Shown one piece after another: positions 9,901-17,389 of a stretch of 64,000 nucleotides of DNA. Each line of letters starts with the position of its first letter. Position 1 is the first letter of the stretch. The translations under genes were made by a program, and so were the position numbers. The stretch is from Ottowia massiliensis (GTDB lineage Bacteria; Pseudomonadota; Gammaproteobacteria; Burkholderiales; Burkholderiaceae_C), in the NCBI RefSeq assembly GCF_900240305.1, contig NZ_LT964854.1, positions 124,001-188,000 on the forward strand, read 5' to 3'. The notes beneath the pieces are model-generated. The model worked only from the letters and a program-made list of their open reading frames with translations. It was not told the DNA's origin and searched no databases.

Positions 9901-10435
9901 ACGGCTCGGCGCTGCCCATCGGGTACAGGTCAATCAGCCCGCCGCGCACCGCGTATTCGCCCGGGCTGCCCACTTGCGTGACGTGCTGGTAGCCCGCCAG
10001 CGTCAGCTGCGCTTTCAGCGCCGCCTCGTCCAGCTTTTGCCCCGTTTCAAAGTGAAAGGTGTAGGCCGCCAGAAAAGCAGGCGGCGCCAGCCGGTACAGC
10101 GCCGTGGTGGCTGGCATCAGCACCACATCCGCCGCGCCCTGGCGTATGGCCCAAAGCGTGGCCAGCCGCTCGCTGATCAAATCCTGATGCGGCGAAAAGC
10201 GGTCATAAGGCAGCGTCTCCCAGTCCGGAAACAGCGCCGCGCGCAAGCCCGGCGCAAAAAACGGCAATTCGTCCAGCAGCCTGCGCGCATCGCCCGCATC
10301 CGCGCACACCACGGCCAGCAGCCGCCCCTGCGCCTTTTCCCGCTCGCCCAGCCGCGCCAGCAGCAGCGCATCCGCACTGCCCGGCGGGCGCGGCAGCGTG
10401 TAGCGTTTGGCAGGAGCGAGCTTGGGCAATGGCAT
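6914..10435 (-). CDS. mfd: Transcription-repair coupling factor Mfd
   Basis: 1173 aa from the ATG at 10435 (MPLPKLAPAKRY), close to the 1148 aa of E. coli. Mfd displaces RNA polymerase stalled at DNA lesions and recruits UvrA. Domains in order are a UvrB-like N-terminus (FPDWETLPYDRFSPHQDLIS), the CarD-like polymerase-interacting domain (LKVGDPVVHAQHGIGRYRGL, about 490), the translocase with Walker A GDVGFGKTEVALRAAF (about 635), DEEH box LLIIDEEHRFG and SAT-type motif LTATPIPRTMGMAL, then motif VI HQLRGRVGRSHHQAYAYL, and the C-terminal TRCF domain. It appears intact and monocistronic. Confidence 0.98.
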   Translation of the reverse strand: MPLPKLAPAKRYTLPRPPGSADALLLARLGEREKAQGRLLAVVCADAGDARRLLDELPFFAPGLRAALFPDWETLPYDRFSPHQDLISERLATLWAIRQGAADVVLMPATTALYRLAPPAFLAAYTFHFETGQKLDEAALKAQLTLAGYQHVTQVGSPGEYAVRGGLIDLYPMGSAEPYRVDLFDDEIDSIRAFDPDSQRSLHAVAQVRLLPGREFPMDEDARAKFRHRWRELMEGDPTRSRIYKDMGAGLATAGIEYYLPLFFDETATVFDYLGAEATLALHGDLEAAFSRFWQDTRERWRMAQSDASHPVLAPQALFLSAEDFYVAAKAHAQLALRAAPHAQAPQGDADAASQAEWAPLPALAVARGAPDPLARLQQHMAAARAAGGPRQLILAESDGRRASLLDFLRASGLNPPAFDSLQDFQQATGEPLGIATAALAQGFAWREGGIDFITETELFATAAGARRRKRQEQVSDVDALIRDLSELKVGDPVVHAQHGIGRYRGLVNMDMGAKNPDGTPALQEFLHLEYAQQAVLYVPVSQLHLIGRYSGVGADEAPLHKLGSGQWEKARRKAAEQVRDAAAELLNIYARRAAREGHAFRFDARDYEPFAADFGFEETADQQAAIHAVVQDMISPRPMDRLVCGDVGFGKTEVALRAAFIAVTGGKQVAFLAPTTLLAEQHYHTLADRFARWPVKVAEMSRFRSAKETSAALKGLAEGSIDIVVGTHKLLSEKTKFKNLGLLIIDEEHRFGVRHKEQMKQLRAEVDVLTLTATPIPRTMGMALEGLRDLSVIATAPQRRLAIKTFVREESQGVIREAVLRELKRGGQVYFLHNEVDTIERRREALQALLPEARIAIAHGQMPERELERVMRDFVAQRHNLLLCSTIIETGIDVPSANTIVISRADKFGLAQLHQLRGRVGRSHHQAYAYLLVPEMQSLTKQAQQRLEAIQQMQELGSGFYLAMHDLEIRGAGEVLGESQSGNMMEIGFQLYSDMLAEAVKALRAGKEPDLLAPMQATTEINLHAPALLPADYCGDVHLRLSFYKKLATAQSGEQIDRLLEEIVDRFGKLPPPAQTLIDVHRLRVLSQPYGVQKVDAAPGVTAISFRPNPPVDPMAIIQLIQKNRHIKLAGNDKLRIERELPETRDRAQLVRDILRSLGQPVAQSAAAAQAR

Positions 10436-10579
10436 GGCATGACGGCAGAAAGAAACGACAAAAACCCCCGGCCACAAACGGGGCGGGGGCGCAAAGCGGC
10501 AAATTGTAAAAAGGCGGCGCGCCGGCGCTGGGGGGCGGATACCCCGCCGCGAAGCTGGCCCTGCCCGCCCGGAAACCTT

Positions 10580-10668
10580 AAAAAAAGAGGAGCGGATTCA
10601 AGGGGTCAGAAATGCCATCCGGCGCAGTTTCCACTAGGACATCATGCTATGGATAGAGGAGCTAAAAA
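10580..10668 (+). repeat. Dispersed repeat family A, copy 2
   Basis: AGAGGAGCGGATTCAAGGGG, then CCACTAGGACATCATGCTAT and GGATAGAGGAGCTAAAA. It is immediately followed by family B copy 1, forming an A-B composite between mfd and the TauE-like gene. Confidence 0.88.
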
Positions 10669-10673
10669 GCCCT

Positions 10674-10812
10674 GTTCAACGCCTGCGCCGCAGGTGCGAA
10701 AAGTGATCCGCCGGCCTGCGGCCTTGCAAATCCTCACCGGGCCACAAGACTTGCCTGCTTCTTGCAGCCCATCCTGATTCGCCCTGTCGCCCTCACGGCC
10801 AGGCTTTGGGCA
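10674..10812 (+). repeat. Dispersed repeat family B, copy 1
   Basis: Starts CCTGTTCAACG, continues CGGCCTTGCAAATCCTCACC and ends near CTTGCAGCCCATCCTGATTC plus CTCACGGCCAGGCTTTGGG. The same blocks recur at 28.1 kb and 34.9 kb. It abuts family A copy 2. Confidence 0.7.
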
Positions 10813-10816
10813 AGCT

Positions 10817-11524
10817 TCAAGGCGCCACGCACCACGGCGCTTGCTGATGGACCAGCCCATGCCACAGCCCCCACAGGGCCGTCAGCATCAGCGCCAGCCC
10901 TGCCAGCCGCATGCTCCAGGGGCCGCGCCCGTTCACGCCCAGGCGCAGCAAAAGCCACGGCCCCGCCAGCAGCGAAAGGCCCGAGCCTGCGGCAAACAGC
11001 GCCATCGCCGCAGCCCCTTGCAGCGCGTCGCCCGTCAGCGCCGCCACCAGCACCGCCGAATACAGCAGCCCGCAAGGCAGCAGCGCCCACACAAAGCCAA
11101 TGGCCAGCGGCGCGGCCAGCCCCCAGCGGCCCGACGCCGCGCGCACCCGCGCCCACACGCGCCGCGCGCCCGTTTCCAGCCACAGCGGCTGCCGCGCCCA
11201 GATCAGCAGCATCAGGCCCATGGCCGCCGCGCCGATATGCAGCATGCTCCACACGGGCCGCAGCGCCGCCGCGTGCGTGGCCAGCCAGCCCAGGCCCTGC
11301 ACGGAAGCGGCCGCCAGCGCGCCCAAAGCGCCATAGCCCGCCAGCCGCCCCAGCTGAAACAGCGCCATCGCCCGCGCCGCCTGCGCGGGGCGGCCTGGCC
11401 GCCCTGGCATGCCCACAACCACCGCCTGCCCAATGCCTGCGCAGGCCGCCCCGCACATGGCGATGCAATGCGGCCCGCCCGTCAGGCCCAGCAGCAAGGC
11501 GTTGATCAGCATGGCGGTTTGCAT
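10817..11524 (-). CDS. TauE/SafE-like (DsbD_2-type) membrane protein
   Basis: 235 aa with about six hydrophobic helices. The first helix carries LLGLTGGPHCIAMCGAACAG (residues 13-32); the PHC..MCG motif is typical of the DsbD/CcdA-like 'sulfite exporter TauE/SafE family' proteins (UreH/CcoH-associated type) linked to heavy-metal or thiol transport in Proteobacteria. A second helix pair carries WALLPCGLLYSAVLVAALTG with the PCG motif, mirroring the first half. No ccoN/ccoS genes are adjacent, so the role (copper insertion into oxidase, or sulfite/thiol export) is inference from family only. The gene is flanked on both sides by dispersed repeats. Confidence 0.85.
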   Translation of the reverse strand: MQTAMLINALLLGLTGGPHCIAMCGAACAGIGQAVVVGMPGRPGRPAQAARAMALFQLGRLAGYGALGALAAASVQGLGWLATHAAALRPVWSMLHIGAAAMGLMLLIWARQPLWLETGARRVWARVRAASGRWGLAAPLAIGFVWALLPCGLLYSAVLVAALTGDALQGAAAMALFAAGSGLSLLAGPWLLLRLGVNGRGPWSMRLAGLALMLTALWGLWHGLVHQQAPWCVAP

Positions 11525-11546
11525 GTGGCTTTCAGAATCGGTTCAC

Positions 11547-11680
11547 GGTTGTTCAGTGGATGCAAGAACACGGTTTCGGGCGGCCTGCCGCGCTGCAAAT
11601 CCTTGATGAGCGGCAAGAAAGTCATGAAGCCGTCTGCGGTTTGCGTTCCCTTGCGGCCAGGCGATGAACAGGTTTCCAGA
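11547..11680 (+). repeat. Dispersed repeat family B, copy 2
   Basis: Shares ACGGTTTCGGGCGGCCTGCC, GCTGCAAATCCTTGATG, TCTGCGGTTTGCG and CTTGCGGCCAGGC with other copies, especially the one at 34.9 kb. Confidence 0.6.
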
Positions 11681-11865
11681 GCCTGTCACGGCATGGGCAG
11701 GAAAAAGCGCGGCGGAAAAACGCAAGGCGCACGCAAGGCGCGCGAGCCGCAGATCATCCGGCAAGGAGCGCTTTCGCCGGAAGCCGCCCCTCAATGGCCG
11801 ATCGCGCCAAAGGTGAATGGTCTGCCGCAGGCGGCGGGCGCGGCGCTTTTGGGTTAGCGCTTCAA

Positions 11866-12020
11866 GAGCCTGTTCAGCTATTTGCGGAGCGAAAAGCGCG
11901 GATTGGGCTGGCTGCGACTTGGCGAATGCCTTGCCGGGCCGCAAGCGGACAGTTTCCGAGTCAGGCGCGGTTTGCGCCTTGCGGCCCTTTACGGCCAGGC
12001 TCTGGACGGGTGCAAAGCGC
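11866..12020 (+). repeat. Dispersed repeat family B, copy 3
   Basis: AGAGCCTGTTCAGCTATTTG, GCGGAGCGAAAAGCGCGG, GCGGTTTGCGCCTTGCGGCC, ACGGCCAGGCTCTGG. It is followed 47 bp later by family A copy 3. Confidence 0.6.
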
Positions 12021-12066
12021 CCGGCTTTTGCATTTCCGTCCGGCTCGCGCCAACAAGGCGGGAGAG

Positions 12067-12157
12067 GTTCAGAAACGGGAGCAAATTCAGGGGAGCTTGA
12101 AACGGCTTTTGCGCCCGTTTCACTAGGACATCACGCTATGTATTCAGGAGCAAATAC
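12067..12157 (+). repeat. Dispersed repeat family A, copy 3
   Basis: Close to consensus: AACGGGAGCAAATTCAGGGG, CTTTTGCGCCCGTTT, CACTAGGACATCACGCTATG, TTCAGGAGCAAATA. Confidence 0.9.
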
Positions 12158-12235
12158 AGGGTGCTGCCAGGGAGGGCGAGTCCGCGCCAGAGTTGGGCGC
12201 GGATCCGCTCTTTGCGGCCAGATGCCAGCGGGATT

Positions 12236-14593
12236 TCAGCCGCGCGGCGTGTAGGGGCGGCGGGCCGGGCGTTCGCCGTTTCCGGCGCTTTCGCTGCGGG
12301 CGGGGCGGCCGGCGGTGGCGCCCCAGCGGCGCAGGGTGCTGGCGCCGCCATAGGGCGCGCGGCTGCCGGGCTTGCTTTCATATGAGCCAGCGAATTTGCC
12401 TTCAGGCTTGCCTTTGCGCGCGGGCTGGGTGTCTTTTTCAAAGTGGCGGGGGCGCTGGCCGTCCGCAGCTTCGTTGCGGCGCTCGAAGCGCTTGAAGCGC
12501 TCGCCCTGGCCGGCTTCGCGCGGGGCGCGGCGGCCGTCGCGCTCGGGCTGGCGCTCGAATGAACGCTCGAATGAACGCTCGGAGGGGCGCTCGAAGCGGT
12601 CGGCGCGGGGGCTGCGGGCGGGGCGCTCAGCACGCTCAGAGCGGTCAAAAGACTCGAAGCGCTCGTTGCGGCGGCCAGCGCGCGGGGTGAAGGGGGCCGC
12701 GCGGTCGGCAAAGCGCTCGCGGCGCTCGCTGTCGCCGCTCCAGCCGCCTTCCTGCCAGTTGCCGCGAGGCGCGAAGCGCTCGCCATCGCGCTGTCGCCGC
12801 TCAAAGCGGCCCGCGTCGCGGTCGCTGAAGCGCGCGTCGGAGCGCTCGCCAAATCGTTCGTCAAAGCGGCGGCCGCCAGCGGGGCGCCGGCTATCGAAGC
12901 GTTCTTCAAAGCGGTCGCCGCTCCGGGAGTCAAAGCGGCTCTCGAACTTGCGGCCGCCGCGCTCAAAGCGTGGCTGCCAGTCTTGCTGCCTGCCCTGTTT
13001 GCGGCCGCCTTGGCCGTGCTTGCCTTTGGCGCCGCCAGCGGGGCGGGGGGCGGTGACGGGCGGGAAGTATTTCTGCGGCTCCAGGCCCGCGATGGTGTGG
13101 ACGGCAAAGGGCTGGCGTGTGTAGGCCTCGATGTCGGCCAGGCGGCGGCGGTCGCGGATTTCGGCCAGGGTGACGGCCAGGCCGTCGCGCCCGGCGCGGC
13201 CCGTGCGGCCAATGCGGTGGGTGTAGTCCTCGGCTTTCATGGGCAGGCCGTAGTTGAAGACGTGCGAGAGGGTGGGCACGTCCAGCCCGCGCGCGGCCAC
13301 GTCGGTGGCCACGAGGATTTGCACGCGGCCGTCGCGCAGGGCTTTTAGGCGCCGGTTGCGCAGGGCCTGGCTGAGCGCGCCGTGCAGGGAGACGGCGGCA
13401 AAGCCCGATTGCTGCAAGTCTTGCGCCAGTTCCTCGCATTCCACTTGCGTGCAGGCAAAGACGATGGCCTGGTCGATTTCGGGGCTGCGCAGCCAGTGGT
13501 CGAGCAGGGCGCGGCGGTGTTCCGGGGTGTCGGCCCAGTAAAGCTGCTGCTCGATGTTGGCGTGGCGCTCTTGCGGCGAGGCGATTTCGATGCGCTTTGC
13601 GTGCGCGCCGCCTTCGCGCATGACGCGCATGGCCAGCTGCTGGATGCGCGGGGCGAAGGTGGCCGAAAACATCATGGTTTGCTGGCGCTGCTGGGTTTGC
13701 AGGTGGATTTCGGCCAGCGCGTCGGCAAAGCCCAAATCGAGCATGCGGTCGGCTTCGTCAAGCACGAGAAAGCGCACGCCGTCCAGCCGCACCTGGCCGC
13801 TGGCGCTCAAGTCCAGCAGGCGGCCCGGCGTGGCGACCACGAGGTTGGCGTTTTGCAGCCGGGCGATTTGCATTTGGTAGGGCATGCCGCCCACGATGGT
13901 GGCGATGCGCAGGCCGCGCACGTGGCGCACCAGCTCGATGGCGTCGCCCGCCACTTGCTGCGCCAGCTCGCGCGTGGGGCACAGCACCAGCGCGCCGGGC
14001 ACGGCGGGCTTGAAGTTGCGGCGGTCGGTGGGGTTTTTGCGGCGGGGTTTTTTGGGGGCCGGCTCGCCGCGCGCCAGGGCCTGGGCCACGCGGGCCTGCC
14101 ACTCGGCTTTTTCGCGCTCGGCGGCTTCGGCCTGCATGCCGATGAGCGTGTGCAGCATGGGCAGCAGGAAGGCGGCGGTTTTGCCGCTGCCCGTTTGGCT
14201 GCACACCATCAGGTCAATGAAGGCGTCGCTGCCCGCTTGCGGCAGGGCCAGCGGAATGGCCTGCTGCTGCACGGGCGTGGGCGCGGTGTAGCCCATGTCG
14301 GCCACGGCCTGCACCAGCTCCGGGGCCAGGCCCAGGGCGGCGAAGGCGTTTTCGCCGCTGGCGTTTCCGGTGTCGGCGGTTTCGTCGCCGGCGGTTTCGC
14401 TGCTGGCGCTTTCGCTGACGCCGTTTTCCGGCGTTTCGCCGGCGTCAGCCGTGCGGGCGGCGGTTTCGTGGCCGGGCGCTTGGGCGCTGGCCTCATCCAG
14501 GGGCGCGGCAGCGGGATCGGAAGCGGGCGCAGCGTTGGCGGCATCCGTGGCGCAGTCAGAAGCAGGCAGGGCAGAAGAGGCGAAGGGGTTCAT
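12236..14593 (-). CDS. DEAD-box RNA helicase, RhlE type with long arginine-rich tail
   Basis: 785 aa from ATG 14593 (MNPFASSALPASD); the upstream in-frame extension lacks family similarity. An Ala/Glu-rich N-terminal extension of about 85 residues precedes the Q motif (LGLAPELVQAVADMGYTAPT). Walker A SQTGSGKTAAFLLPM, PTRELAQQ, the DEAD box VLDEADRMLDLGF, the SAT motif MFSATFAPRI and motif VI HRIGRTGRAG follow. From about residue 510 the tail is disordered and packed with RFxxR repeats (RFDSRSGDRFEERFDSRRP and similar) plus RFER/ERF units, typical of RNA-binding tails. Such helicases remodel rRNA and mRNA structure. The unusually long tail is low complexity; both ends are flanked by repeats, not by an operon. 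Confidence 0.93.
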   Translation of the reverse strand: MNPFASSALPASDCATDAANAAPASDPAAAPLDEASAQAPGHETAARTADAGETPENGVSESASSETAGDETADTGNASGENAFAALGLAPELVQAVADMGYTAPTPVQQQAIPLALPQAGSDAFIDLMVCSQTGSGKTAAFLLPMLHTLIGMQAEAAEREKAEWQARVAQALARGEPAPKKPRRKNPTDRRNFKPAVPGALVLCPTRELAQQVAGDAIELVRHVRGLRIATIVGGMPYQMQIARLQNANLVVATPGRLLDLSASGQVRLDGVRFLVLDEADRMLDLGFADALAEIHLQTQQRQQTMMFSATFAPRIQQLAMRVMREGGAHAKRIEIASPQERHANIEQQLYWADTPEHRRALLDHWLRSPEIDQAIVFACTQVECEELAQDLQQSGFAAVSLHGALSQALRNRRLKALRDGRVQILVATDVAARGLDVPTLSHVFNYGLPMKAEDYTHRIGRTGRAGRDGLAVTLAEIRDRRRLADIEAYTRQPFAVHTIAGLEPQKYFPPVTAPRPAGGAKGKHGQGGRKQGRQQDWQPRFERGGRKFESRFDSRSGDRFEERFDSRRPAGGRRFDERFGERSDARFSDRDAGRFERRQRDGERFAPRGNWQEGGWSGDSERRERFADRAAPFTPRAGRRNERFESFDRSERAERPARSPRADRFERPSERSFERSFERQPERDGRRAPREAGQGERFKRFERRNEAADGQRPRHFEKDTQPARKGKPEGKFAGSYESKPGSRAPYGGASTLRRWGATAGRPARSESAGNGERPARRPYTPRG

Positions 14594-15255
14594 CGCTAAA
14601 GGCTTTCTTGTCAAAAAAACGGCGCCAATCCGGCGGGCAAAAACCAGCGGGATCACCAAGCGCGCGTGTGGAAGAACCTGCCGCAAAACATCAGGCAAAA
14701 ACGCCCGGCGGCAGGACAGACACCAACCTTCCAACAGCGCTTGTCGTTCAATTTCTGCCTTTGGCCGCGCAAGCGGTGGTCAAAGGCGCGGCCCCGCAGA
14801 AAAACAGGGCGGGGCCAGAAAGCCAGGGCGGCTCTTGAATGCTTTCAAAAGCCGCCCTGCGGTGCGATGCGAGAGGGCGGATGCAATCGGCTCCGGCGCG
14901 GCCTGCGTGAAAAAGGCGGAAAAAAGGCACGCCGGAAAAAACGGCGGATTATCGCCGCAAAAGCGTTCGCGCGCTGGCGGGCAGCCTCTCCTGAGGCCTG
15001 CCGCACGCTGTGGCCATAAACAGCCAGCGTAAACGATCGCCAAGGGACGCTGGCTGCGCTGAAGCGCAGCAAGAGCAGCCTGTGCCGGATACACGTCTGC
15101 TGCGCGATGGCGGCTACGCAAGCCAGCCCTTCGTCCAGGGCGTCAAAAACACATTGGCGCGCATGTGGCGGTGCAGATAGCCAGGAGAAGCGAACTTCAC
15201 ACCTTCGAGGCAATGCCCCTGGCGTTCCTGGCCAAAAGACGCTGAACGGGTTCCT
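14594..15255. other. Gene-free stretch between rhlE-type helicase and ligase genes
   Basis: No supported gene. It contains a G/C-rich inverted repeat around 14826-14861 (CAGGGCGGCT ... AGCCGCCCTG) that could act as a transcript end or REP-like hairpin, and family C copy 2 at about 15060-15225. The 5' portion is the leader of the helicase gene. Confidence 0.6.
15060..15225 (-). repeat. Dispersed repeat family C, copy 2
   Basis: The reverse complement carries CCTCGAAGGTGTGAAGTTCG, then GACGAAGGGCTGGC and GCGTAGCCGCCATCGC in the same order and spacing as the copy at 6.6 kb. A small frame-disrupted ORF overlaps it in each copy but the reading frames differ. Confidence 0.6.
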
Positions 15256-16128
15256 TTACAAGCCTTCTTCGCGCACGCGCAAGAAGGTGGCAAAGCGCGG
15301 CAGGCCGCTGCCTTCGTGCAGGCCACGGTAGCGGTAGGTAACCCAGGCGCCCACGGGCGGCGGCGCTTCGCGCTGGGCATCGGTAAAGCCCGATCCGATG
15401 CGAAAGCGCCGGCCTTCGGGCGTTTGAACCAGCAGCGCGCCCAGGTGGCCCGCGTGGCGGCCCTTGCCCGGCAGGTGGGCGATGACGCGGGCCTCGGCGT
15501 CTTCATGCGGCTTGAGCTTGAGCAGGTGGCTGCTGCGGCCGCTTTGCCAGGGCGCGTTGGCGCGGTGCAGCATCAGCCCTTCGCCGCCGCCGCGCGTTAC
15601 TTCGCGCAGCCAGGCCAGCAGTTCGGCTTCGGTGGCCACGCGGCGCTGCGGCACGGCTTGCAAGGTGGGGCGGCCCGCGCGGCCAATGGCCGCCTGCAAG
15701 GCCGCCAGGCGCTCGGCAAACGGGGTGGCCGGGCCGCCGTGCCGGGGCGCGTCAAACGCCATGAAGCGCAGGCCGCGCCAGGCCGCGTCATCTGGCTGCT
15801 GGCGCGCGGCGGCGGACTGCGCCTGCTCGAAAGCGCCACGGCCCGCCCACAGCTCGCCGTCCAGCGCCATGCGCGGCCAGCCTTCGGTGAACCAGGCGGG
15901 CGCGGGCAGGCGGCGGCCCGTGCGTGAATACAGGGCCTGCCCGTCCCACCAGGCGCGCACGCCGTCGTACTTTTCGCTCACCAGCCAGTCAGGCAGATGC
16001 AGACCGCCCTGGTAGCTGCGGGCCAGCTGGGGTGCGGGCGGCGCTTTGCCCTGCGCGGCCGCCCAAGGCGGCGCGGCCAGCAGAGCGAACAGGCGGAAAA
16101 AGCGGCGGCGGCGCATGGGCCAAAGCAT
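15256..16128 (-). CDS. Secreted ATP-dependent DNA ligase (LigE-like)
   Basis: 290 aa from ATG 16128 (an alternative ATG at 16116 keeps the signal peptide). An N-terminal Arg-rich plus hydrophobic stretch (MRRRRFFRLFALLAAPPWAA, ending AAAQG) predicts export. The nucleotidyltransferase motif I EKYDGVRAWW places the AMP-accepting lysine at residue 53; MALDGELWAGRG is motif III, EGLMLHRANAPW motif IV and LLKLKPHEDAEARVI motif V. A compact C-terminal OB fold (GALLVQTPEGRRFRIGSGF) completes a minimal ligase. Known LigE proteins of Haemophilus, Neisseria and related genera are periplasmic and are linked to handling of DNA taken up by natural competence. The role here is inferred from the family. Confidence 0.9.
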   Translation of the reverse strand: MLWPMRRRRFFRLFALLAAPPWAAAQGKAPPAPQLARSYQGGLHLPDWLVSEKYDGVRAWWDGQALYSRTGRRLPAPAWFTEGWPRMALDGELWAGRGAFEQAQSAAARQQPDDAAWRGLRFMAFDAPRHGGPATPFAERLAALQAAIGRAGRPTLQAVPQRRVATEAELLAWLREVTRGGGEGLMLHRANAPWQSGRSSHLLKLKPHEDAEARVIAHLPGKGRHAGHLGALLVQTPEGRRFRIGSGFTDAQREAPPPVGAWVTYRYRGLHEGSGLPRFATFLRVREEGL

Positions 16129-16163
16129 ACGGGGCGGGCGGCGTGAGCGTGGCGGGCCGTGTT

Positions 16164-16250
16164 TGCAGAACCTGTTCGCAATCTGTCCGTGGTGCAAAAG
16201 CGCGGCCTGCGGCAATTGCACGCTTTCAGGGCGATGTTCAAACCTTTGCC
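16164..16250 (+). repeat. Dispersed repeat family B, partial copy 4
   Basis: AGAACCTGTTCGCAATCTGT matches the start of the 28.1-kb copy (AACCTGTTCACAATCTGT), followed by GTGCAAAAGCGCGGCCTGCG. The right half is lost. Confidence 0.55.
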
Positions 16251-16345
16251 GTGCAGAAAACCACAAATAGATTATTAAAACCTGCAAACCGGAAGGTGAT
16301 TGGATTTAAGCGCCAGCAGGCGGCCCGATTTTATAACTGAATGGT

Positions 16346-16357
16346 TTCAGGCAGCCT
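16346..16357 (-). repeat. DNA uptake sequence, Simonsiella dialect
   Basis: TTCAGGCAGCCT on the plus strand is the reverse complement of AGGCTGCCTGAA, the 12-mer I know as the Simonsiella variant (AG-simDUS) of the Neisseriaceae DNA uptake sequence. It lies 72 bp before the SemiSWEET pseudogene. Confidence 0.75.
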
Positions 16358-16429
16358 GCCCGAAGCCGGCAGCCAGAGCGTCCCAAGCCGGTTGCATGTT
16401 CTACTCAACTCCCCTCAATGGATAAAGCA

Positions 16430-16687
16430 ATGACCGAAAAACAAATCAAAATTCTGGGCACTATCGTCAGCATCACGTCGATAAGCATGTATGTGGCCTA
16501 TATCCCGTAGATTGCCGACAACCTCTCTGGCCACAAGGGCAATCCGGTGCAGCCTTTCGTGGCTTTTGTGAACTGCTCGCTATGGACTTGCTACGGCCTG
16601 TTCAAAAAACAGCGCGATTGGCCGATTGTGGTGGCCAATGTGCCGGGCATCTTCCTTGGCCTGGCCGCGTTTTTCACTGCGCTGTAA
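16430..16687 (+). pseudogene. SemiSWEET sugar transporter, interrupted by amber stop
   Basis: An 86-codon reading frame from ATG 16430 (alternative ATG at 16418) gives MTEKQIKILGTIVSITSISM, then VAYIP, then TAG at 16508, then IADNLSGHKGNPVQPFVAFV, NCSLWTCYGL and VVANVPGIFLGLAAFFTAL, ending at TAA 16685. Three transmembrane helices with the PQ-loop layout identify a bacterial SemiSWEET, a 3-helix dimeric sugar carrier. The premature TAG sits exactly where the glutamine of the conserved PQ motif (CAG) belongs, so one transition (C to T) explains it. There is no other damage, so the loss looks recent. Flanking uptake sequences point to acquisition from Neisseriaceae. Confidence 0.85.
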
Positions 16688-16705
16688 GCCTTTTCAGGCC
16701 GCTTT

Positions 16706-16743
16706 TTCAGGCAGCCTTTTGCCCGTGCGCAAGGCTGCCTGAA
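16706..16743. terminator. Inverted pair of Simonsiella-type uptake sequences, likely terminator
   Basis: TTCAGGCAGCCT at 16706-16717 faces AGGCTGCCTGAA at 16732-16743 with a 14-bp loop, giving a 12-bp (13 with flanking T/A) perfect stem followed by CGCTTTTTGG. In Neisseriaceae such inverted uptake-sequence pairs commonly sit just after genes and serve as terminators. It lies 18 bp after the SemiSWEET stop. Confidence 0.8.
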
Positions 16744-17389
16744 CGCTTTTTGGAAACGCCCCAATCCTCTTTTTGCACGCCTTTTCCCCGCCAGAAGCGC
16801 CGCTGCCTGCTTCCGGCAGACTTGGCAGCCCGTTTCAGCGGCAGAAACGCAATGCGCTGCAAACCATTCATTTCTTGCAGCGAAAATCCTTGTTCATTCC
16901 CTCACTCATTCCTTCATTATCAAGCCCCGGCCGGAAAGCTGGGCAAACCCGCCCGCGAAGCGAAGCCGCGCGCGAAAGGCGATGGCAACGGCGGTTCAAT
17001 GACAGCGATGAAATGGCGGCAACCCAATGACAGCGGTATCTGGCCGCGCAGATTTGAATTTGCGCCAGGCCAGAATCAAGGACGGACACGGCCGCTGATA
17101 TTTATGCGTTTTGCGGCGGCGCAATGATTAAAAGCAACATGCCGGCATTTTGAACGGAAGCAAAACCACGCCGGCATCTTCAATCCCAAAAACAGTCCTC
17201 TGAAAGGCAAGCGCGCCCTGGGCAGGCTGGAAATAAAATGACTTTATTCCTGCCGTGGCCGATCGCGTCACTCGCGCCATGATTCCCGCCTTTGTTCCCG
17301 CCTTTGTTCCCGCTTTTGCCCGGCCGTAGCCGCGCCCGCGCGTTTTCCGCTTTTTCCGCTTTTCCGCCCACGCTTTCCCGCCTGCCGCC
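16744..17389. other. Gene-free stretch upstream of ybeY
   Basis: No supported gene. A short imperfect repeat of the AAAGCAACATGCCGGCATTT / AAACCACGCCGGCATCTTC type (17131-17182) and a run of GCCTTTGTTCCC direct repeats (17290-17318) are seen. The left part probably belongs to the acquired Neisseriaceae-like segment. Confidence 0.5.

Larger units (their letters stand above)
11525..12235. other. 711-bp gene-free stretch filled with dispersed repeats
   Basis: No coding pattern is supported. Family B copy 2 occupies about 11547-11680 (CGGTTTCGGGCGGCCTGCCG, GCTGCAAATCC, GCGGTTTGCG, GCGGCCAGGC). Family B copy 3 is at about 11866-12020 and family A copy 3 at 12067-12157. The remainder is GC-rich sequence without a recognisable signal. 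Confidence 0.7.

Noticed and set aside
6923..10777. 1284-codon open frame on the plus strand
   Set aside because: It is antisense to mfd, rich in His/Gln/Ala/Val as expected from the complement of GC-rich codons, and has no family motif.
12500..12960. Repeated GCTCGAAGCG/CAAAGCG units
   Set aside because: These are codons for the RFxxR tail of the helicase, not an intergenic repeat or array.
13382..14599. 405-codon open frame on the plus strand
   Set aside because: Antisense to the DEAD-box helicase gene; Gly/Gln/His-rich shadow.
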